Shown: positions 60,810-64,000 of the stretch, in pieces
Layout: each line of letters begins with the position of its first letter
Position numbering within the stretch: position 1 is the stretch's first letter
From: Streptomyces sp. NRRL F-525
Lineage (GTDB): Bacteria; Actinomycetota; Actinomycetes; Streptomycetales; Streptomycetaceae
Assembly: GCF_000716605.1 (NCBI RefSeq)
Contig: NZ_JNXE01000004.1
Location: 351,795-415,794, forward strand
DNA: 64,000 bases
Direction of reading: 5' to 3'
Made by a program: the position numbers and the translations under genes
Notes under the pieces: model-generated
Told to the model about the DNA's origin: nothing
Database searches by the model: none
What the model saw: only the letters and a program-made list of their open reading frames with translations

Positions 60810-62915
60810 ATGACGGACCAGTCCCAGGAACTGTTCGCAGCCGTCGACTCGCTGCTTGCCGCCGTCGACGACGGCACCGTGCTGCCCCTCCCGGCCGAGC
60901 GGGTGAGGCTGCGTGAAGCAGCCGGGCTGACCCGGGCGGCCCTGGCCCAGGCCCTCGGCGTACGCGTGCCGAGCATCGAGGCGTGGGAGGCCGGCCGGGC
61001 CGAGCCGAAAGGGGAGCGCCGCGAGGCCTACCGCAGGCTGCTCGAGGGACTCGCCCAGCGCCACCCCACACCCGTCCCGCCCCCTGGCAGGCCCGCGACC
61101 CCAGCAGAGCCCCTCTCCGTGCCGTCGGTCCAGACAGCAGGGGGCGCTGCGACGGCTCCACCCACGGCACCTCCGGCGCACGACACGCCACACACCCTCA
61201 CACCGGTGGCGCGGCGTCAGGCCTGGCCGACGGAAGCCGCGCCCGTCGCCGGCTCACGGTTCCCGAATGGGCCACTGGCAGTGCTGGACGCGGACGGCAC
61301 TGCGTACTGCCAAGGCGGAGTGCTGCTGGAGTGCCCCGCGGCCACCATCCCGCAACTGGCCGACTGGGCACTTAAGGAGTCCGGGCTCGGTGCCGGGAGG
61401 CTGCACCGCCACGGCAAGGATTCCGATCCCCTGATCGTCCTCACCACCCAGACCGCCGCCCGCTTCGGCCTGCCCCTTGCTCTGGATGACCGCCGCGCCC
61501 TGCGCCTGGCCGACAACCACCCGGTGGTGCGTGAACTCGCCCGCGCCAAGTGGAAGCTGACACGCCGCGGATTCGGTCCCTGGGCCCGCGTCTACCGGCC
61601 CGCCGAGGGCGGCCGACGCCAGTGCGTCCAACTCGCCGTCCTGCCCTGGGACGCTCTCGATACCCGAACCTGGGGGAGTGCCGGCCAGCTCCCGGCCCCC
61701 GAACTGGCCCAGGTCCTCGGCGACTACGCCACCCGCGTGATCACCCCGCGCGGCTCCGCGGCCGTATGCGGTCTGGAACTGATGACCGCACTGCGCCCGC
61801 CCACCCGCCCCGTCAAAGACCCGGCCACCGACACCTGGACTTCCGGACCGAACCCCGGCGCCCTCACCGAGGCAGTCGACCCCGCACCGCCCGAGGCACC
61901 CGACGAGCACCCCGTCGTCACCGCCCGCTACCCGCGCGGACACCAGCGCACCCCCGCCGAAGTCCTCGACGAGGAAGCCTTCGAGTGGATCCGCGACCCG
62001 GAACAGCTCACCGACGACGAATGTGCGAAGCAGTTCGCGGTGGGCGTCGACGTCAACATGGCCTTCGCCGCGGCCGTCAACCGGCTCACCGTCGGCCTCG
62101 GTGCCCCCGTCCACGCGAGCCGCCCCCGCTTCGACAAGAAAGCGCCCGGCAGCTGGCTGGTCGACCTCTCCCACATCGACCTCGACCCCCGCCTGCCCAA
62201 CCCCTTCACCCCGCACGGCCTGCGGCCCGAAGGCCCGGCCTGGTACGCGACCCCCACCGTCGCCTACGCGACGGAGCTCGGCTACGGCATCACCCCACTT
62301 GAGGCCTGGCTGCGCCCCGAGTCCGGTTCCTACCTGGACGGCTGGTACACCCGGCTGCGCGACGCCTACCTGGCCACCATGGAACGCCTCGGCGTCAGCG
62401 CGGGCATGAACGAGGCGGATTTCCTGGCCGCCATGGAACACCACAAAGACGCCGATCCCGCCCAGGCCGCCGTCCTCTCGGCGATCAAGGCAACCGTCAA
62501 GGGCGGCATCGGCAAACTCCGCGAACGCCCCCAGGGCGCCGGCTACCGGCCCGGCGAGCGCTGGCCCGCCCTGGAACGCCCCACCTGGCGGCCCGACATC
62601 CGCGCCGCCGTCATCGCCACCGCCCGCGTCAACATGCACCGCAAGATGCTCAAACTCGCCGCCATCGGCCTGTTCCCAATCGCGGTGCTGTCCGACTGCG
62701 CCGTCTACCTCTCCGACGGCCCCACCCCGCCGGACTTCCTGCCCCGCACCCCCGAGGGCAAGCCGCTGCCCGGCGGCTTCCGCCTCGGGGTCAGCCCCGG
62801 CATGGTCAAGCACGAAGGCACCCAGTCACTGATGTGGGCGGTCAAGATGCTCGACGAAGGCCACAACCCCGCCCGGCACATCAAGGGCACCGACGCCGCC
62901 GCAGACGGGGAGTAG
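60810..62915 (+). CDS. tap: Telomere-associated protein Tap
   Basis: A 701-residue protein that binds the 3' overhang of linear Streptomyces telomeres and recruits the terminal protein for end patching. An N-terminal XRE-type HTH (residues 31-80; RLREAAGLTRAALAQALGVR, VPSIEAWEAGRAEPKGERRE) is followed by a Pro/Ala linker and the Tap body. The body has FAVGVDVNMAFAAAVNRLTV (Asp414), IKATVKGGIGKLRERPQG (Lys560) and PIAVLSDCAVYLSDG (Asp629). In order and spacing these recall motifs A, B and C of family B polymerases, in line with published work giving Tap nucleotide-adding activity. GGGAGGAGGA precedes the ATG. It is 17 bases behind the HTH gene and 9 bases ahead of tpg, in one operon. Confidence 0.92.
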   Translation: MTDQSQELFAAVDSLLAAVDDGTVLPLPAERVRLREAAGLTRAALAQALGVRVPSIEAWEAGRAEPKGERREAYRRLLEGLAQRHPTPVPPPGRPATPAEPLSVPSVQTAGGAATAPPTAPPAHDTPHTLTPVARRQAWPTEAAPVAGSRFPNGPLAVLDADGTAYCQGGVLLECPAATIPQLADWALKESGLGAGRLHRHGKDSDPLIVLTTQTAARFGLPLALDDRRALRLADNHPVVRELARAKWKLTRRGFGPWARVYRPAEGGRRQCVQLAVLPWDALDTRTWGSAGQLPAPELAQVLGDYATRVITPRGSAAVCGLELMTALRPPTRPVKDPATDTWTSGPNPGALTEAVDPAPPEAPDEHPVVTARYPRGHQRTPAEVLDEEAFEWIRDPEQLTDDECAKQFAVGVDVNMAFAAAVNRLTVGLGAPVHASRPRFDKKAPGSWLVDLSHIDLDPRLPNPFTPHGLRPEGPAWYATPTVAYATELGYGITPLEAWLRPESGSYLDGWYTRLRDAYLATMERLGVSAGMNEADFLAAMEHHKDADPAQAAVLSAIKATVKGGIGKLRERPQGAGYRPGERWPALERPTWRPDIRAAVIATARVNMHRKMLKLAAIGLFPIAVLSDCAVYLSDGPTPPDFLPRTPEGKPLPGGFRLGVSPGMVKHEGTQSLMWAVKMLDEGHNPARHIKGTDAAADGE

Positions 62916-62924
62916 GAACCGCAC

Positions 62925-63479
62925 GTGGGCATCTTCAACGACAGCCTCGACAAAGCCACCGCCAACACCTTCACCCGCCCCCTGCCCAAGACCCCGCAGG
63001 CCCAGATGCGCTTCCTCGTCAAAACCGCCAAGGGCACCCGGGCCGCAGCCGAAGCGCTGGGTATCTCCCAGCGCACCGTCGAACGCTACGTGAAAGGCCA
63101 GATCAAACAGCCCCGCCCGGAACTCGCCACCCGCCTCACGGACGAAGTCCGCCGACGCTGGCAGCCCCGCGTACGCGCGAAGGCCAGACAGCAGGCCGCC
63201 ACCACCGGCGGCATCACGATCGAGACCCGCGCCCGGTTCGGCTACACCGCCGCCCCCGGCACCACCGACGACGCCCGCATCCGCCTGATCACCCAGCACC
63301 TGCCACCCGACTACGCCGCCCGCCTCCTCGACGCACACACCGTCGGCGCCACCGACCAGCAGCTCCAGCAGATCGCCGCCGAAGGCCTGCAGGAGATCTA
63401 CTTCAAAGACCGCGGTGGTCGCGCTGCCGGTCTGCGGGTGGCCTTCACCGACATCGACTACATCGAGCTCGAATTCTGA
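62925..63479 (+). CDS. tpg: Telomere terminal protein Tpg
   Basis: 184 residues, exactly the usual length. MGIFNDSLDKATANTFTRPL, then FLVKTAKGTRAAAEALGISQ and RTVERYVKGQIKQPRPE (a HTH at about residues 36-58), the basic RRWQPRVRAKARQQAATTGG, and the C-terminal LQEIYFKDRGGRAAGLRVAF. It becomes covalently attached to the 5' ends of linear chromosomes and plasmids and primes the fill-in of the ends. The threonine at position 114 (PGTT-DD) is at the position reported as the attachment site in the family. GTG 62925 starts nine bases after tap, with GGGAG upstream inside the tap end. It depends on Tap. Confidence 0.95.
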   Translation: MGIFNDSLDKATANTFTRPLPKTPQAQMRFLVKTAKGTRAAAEALGISQRTVERYVKGQIKQPRPELATRLTDEVRRRWQPRVRAKARQQAATTGGITIETRARFGYTAAPGTTDDARIRLITQHLPPDYAARLLDAHTVGATDQQLQQIAAEGLQEIYFKDRGGRAAGLRVAFTDIDYIELEF

Positions 63480-63706
63480 CCCGTGTCCGGCTGCCCGACC
63501 GCAGCGGTGCTGAGTGCGTCTGGGCGGCGCTGCTTGGGCCCGGTCACAGATCTTGGGAGCGGTCGCGGAGCGTCACTGGAGCGGGATCATCTCGCGGCCG
63601 CCACGAAACTCTGGTCCCAGCCTCGTAGTTGGCCGCAGGTCAGACCATGACGCGAGGGACAGCACGGAGCGGGAGCACCACGGCTCCGAGCAGCGTGGCC
63701 GTGGCT
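63480..63706. other. Downstream flank of tpg
   Basis: No gene is supported here. The bases do not show the stacked palindromes of an archetypal Streptomyces telomere, so the chromosome or plasmid end is not in the window. Confidence 0.4.
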
Positions 63707-64000
63707 TCAGCGGTCGGTACCTTCGGGCTTCTCCTCGTCTTGGGCACAGCTGTCGGCTCCGGGTCTGCTTCGACCACGACCGCTACCTGCGCCGTGCCGG
63801 GTGAGTGCCGCTGCCTGCTGCAGCTGGGGGCGTAGGTCGAAGGGCCGTTTCTCGGTGACCGCCTTGGCGAGATCGGCAAAGATGCTGGTAGTCCTCGTGG
63901 GCCGCGCGGCAGGTCCGGGCTTTCTCCGGAGCCTGTTGGGCTTCGGTGCGGGTTGTGGCACCCGGTGTGGCGAGGGAGGGGCCGCTGCCAGCGCACAGGC
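63707..64000 (-). CDS. Possible partial gene running off the right edge
   Basis: A minus-strand frame open from the window edge to a stop at 63707: Pro/Arg-rich, then TSIFADLAKAVTEKRPFDLR, PQLQQAAALTRHG and an Arg/Gly-rich tail. Third-position G/C bias is moderate. It could be the C-terminal end of a real protein or a chance frame. No family is recognisable. Confidence 0.28.
   Translation of the reverse strand, partial: ACALAAAPPSPHRVPQPAPKPNRLRRKPGPAARPTRTTSIFADLAKAVTEKRPFDLRPQLQQAAALTRHGAGSGRGRSRPGADSCAQDEEKPEGTDR

Noticed and set aside
63480-64000. Telomere terminal palindromes after tpg
   Set aside because: Stacked short palindromes with GCA loops are not visible, and in known chromosomes tap-tpg can lie well inside the end.

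Overview
The window is high-GC actinobacterial DNA with strongly G/C-biased third codon positions, and its content is that of a Streptomyces: a Tap/Tpg telomere-replication pair, a gamma-butyrolactone-receptor-like repressor, large secreted modular enzymes, many TetR/MarR/LysR/GntR/LAL regulators, and frequent ATGA overlaps and TTG/GTG starts. tap-tpg at 60.8-63.5 kb, next to decayed insertion sequences and a helicase fragment, place the right side on the arm of a linear chromosome or a linear plasmid. No telomeric palindromes are visible, so the physical end lies outside the window. I saw no rRNA, tRNA or CRISPR array.

Layout. 0-10.1 kb: the end of a quinone-oxidoreductase-type gene with a MerR regulator; a TauD-like Fe/2-oxoglutarate enzyme with an altered metal motif, coupled to an MFS pump; a decayed regulator gene; an amidohydrolase and SDR pair divergent from an NAD-epimerase and LysR pair; and an EamA exporter facing a MarR repressor across a symmetric operator. 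10.2-18 kb is sulfur-centred: thiM, a flavin monooxygenase, a rhodanese and a GntR/FCD regulator run in one direction, followed by a LysR regulator divergent from a Family 2A-type encapsulin shell gene and a cysteine desulfurase with a long proline-rich N-terminal extension. The last two are a probable sulfur-handling nanocompartment, the most notable system here.

18-20.6 kb is a cassette (TetR plus quinone oxidoreductase plus a dead IS5-type element) bounded by identical 19-bp inverted repeats. 20.7-26.2 kb is a complete oligopeptide/nickel-type ABC importer, with the binding protein divergent from two permeases and a fused double ATPase. 26.3-29.9 kb is a gap-free trio of membrane-lipid-type genes (PAP2-lipid kinase fusion, BrkB, PAP2). 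30.2-43.9 kb carries a LAL regulator, a secreted S53-type protease with Kelch repeats, a secreted GH35 beta-galactosidase, a YqeY-like protein and a small secreted protein. 44.2-49.1 kb has an MFS pump, a PAS-SpoIIE phosphatase, a small membrane protein and an LtrA-like protein.

49.3-51.4 kb is an orphan butyrolactone-receptor-like TetR with ARE-like sites, divergent from an NmrA-type protein whose 3' end has been duplicated. 51.8-55.4 kb has a cation/proton antiporter convergent with an ActP/DUF485 monocarboxylate transporter. 55.9-57 kb is a graveyard of transposase and helicase fragments. 57.2-60.3 kb holds poorly characterised genes, one of them frameshifted. 60.4-63.5 kb is a probably leaderless operon of a small HTH-like protein, tap and tpg.
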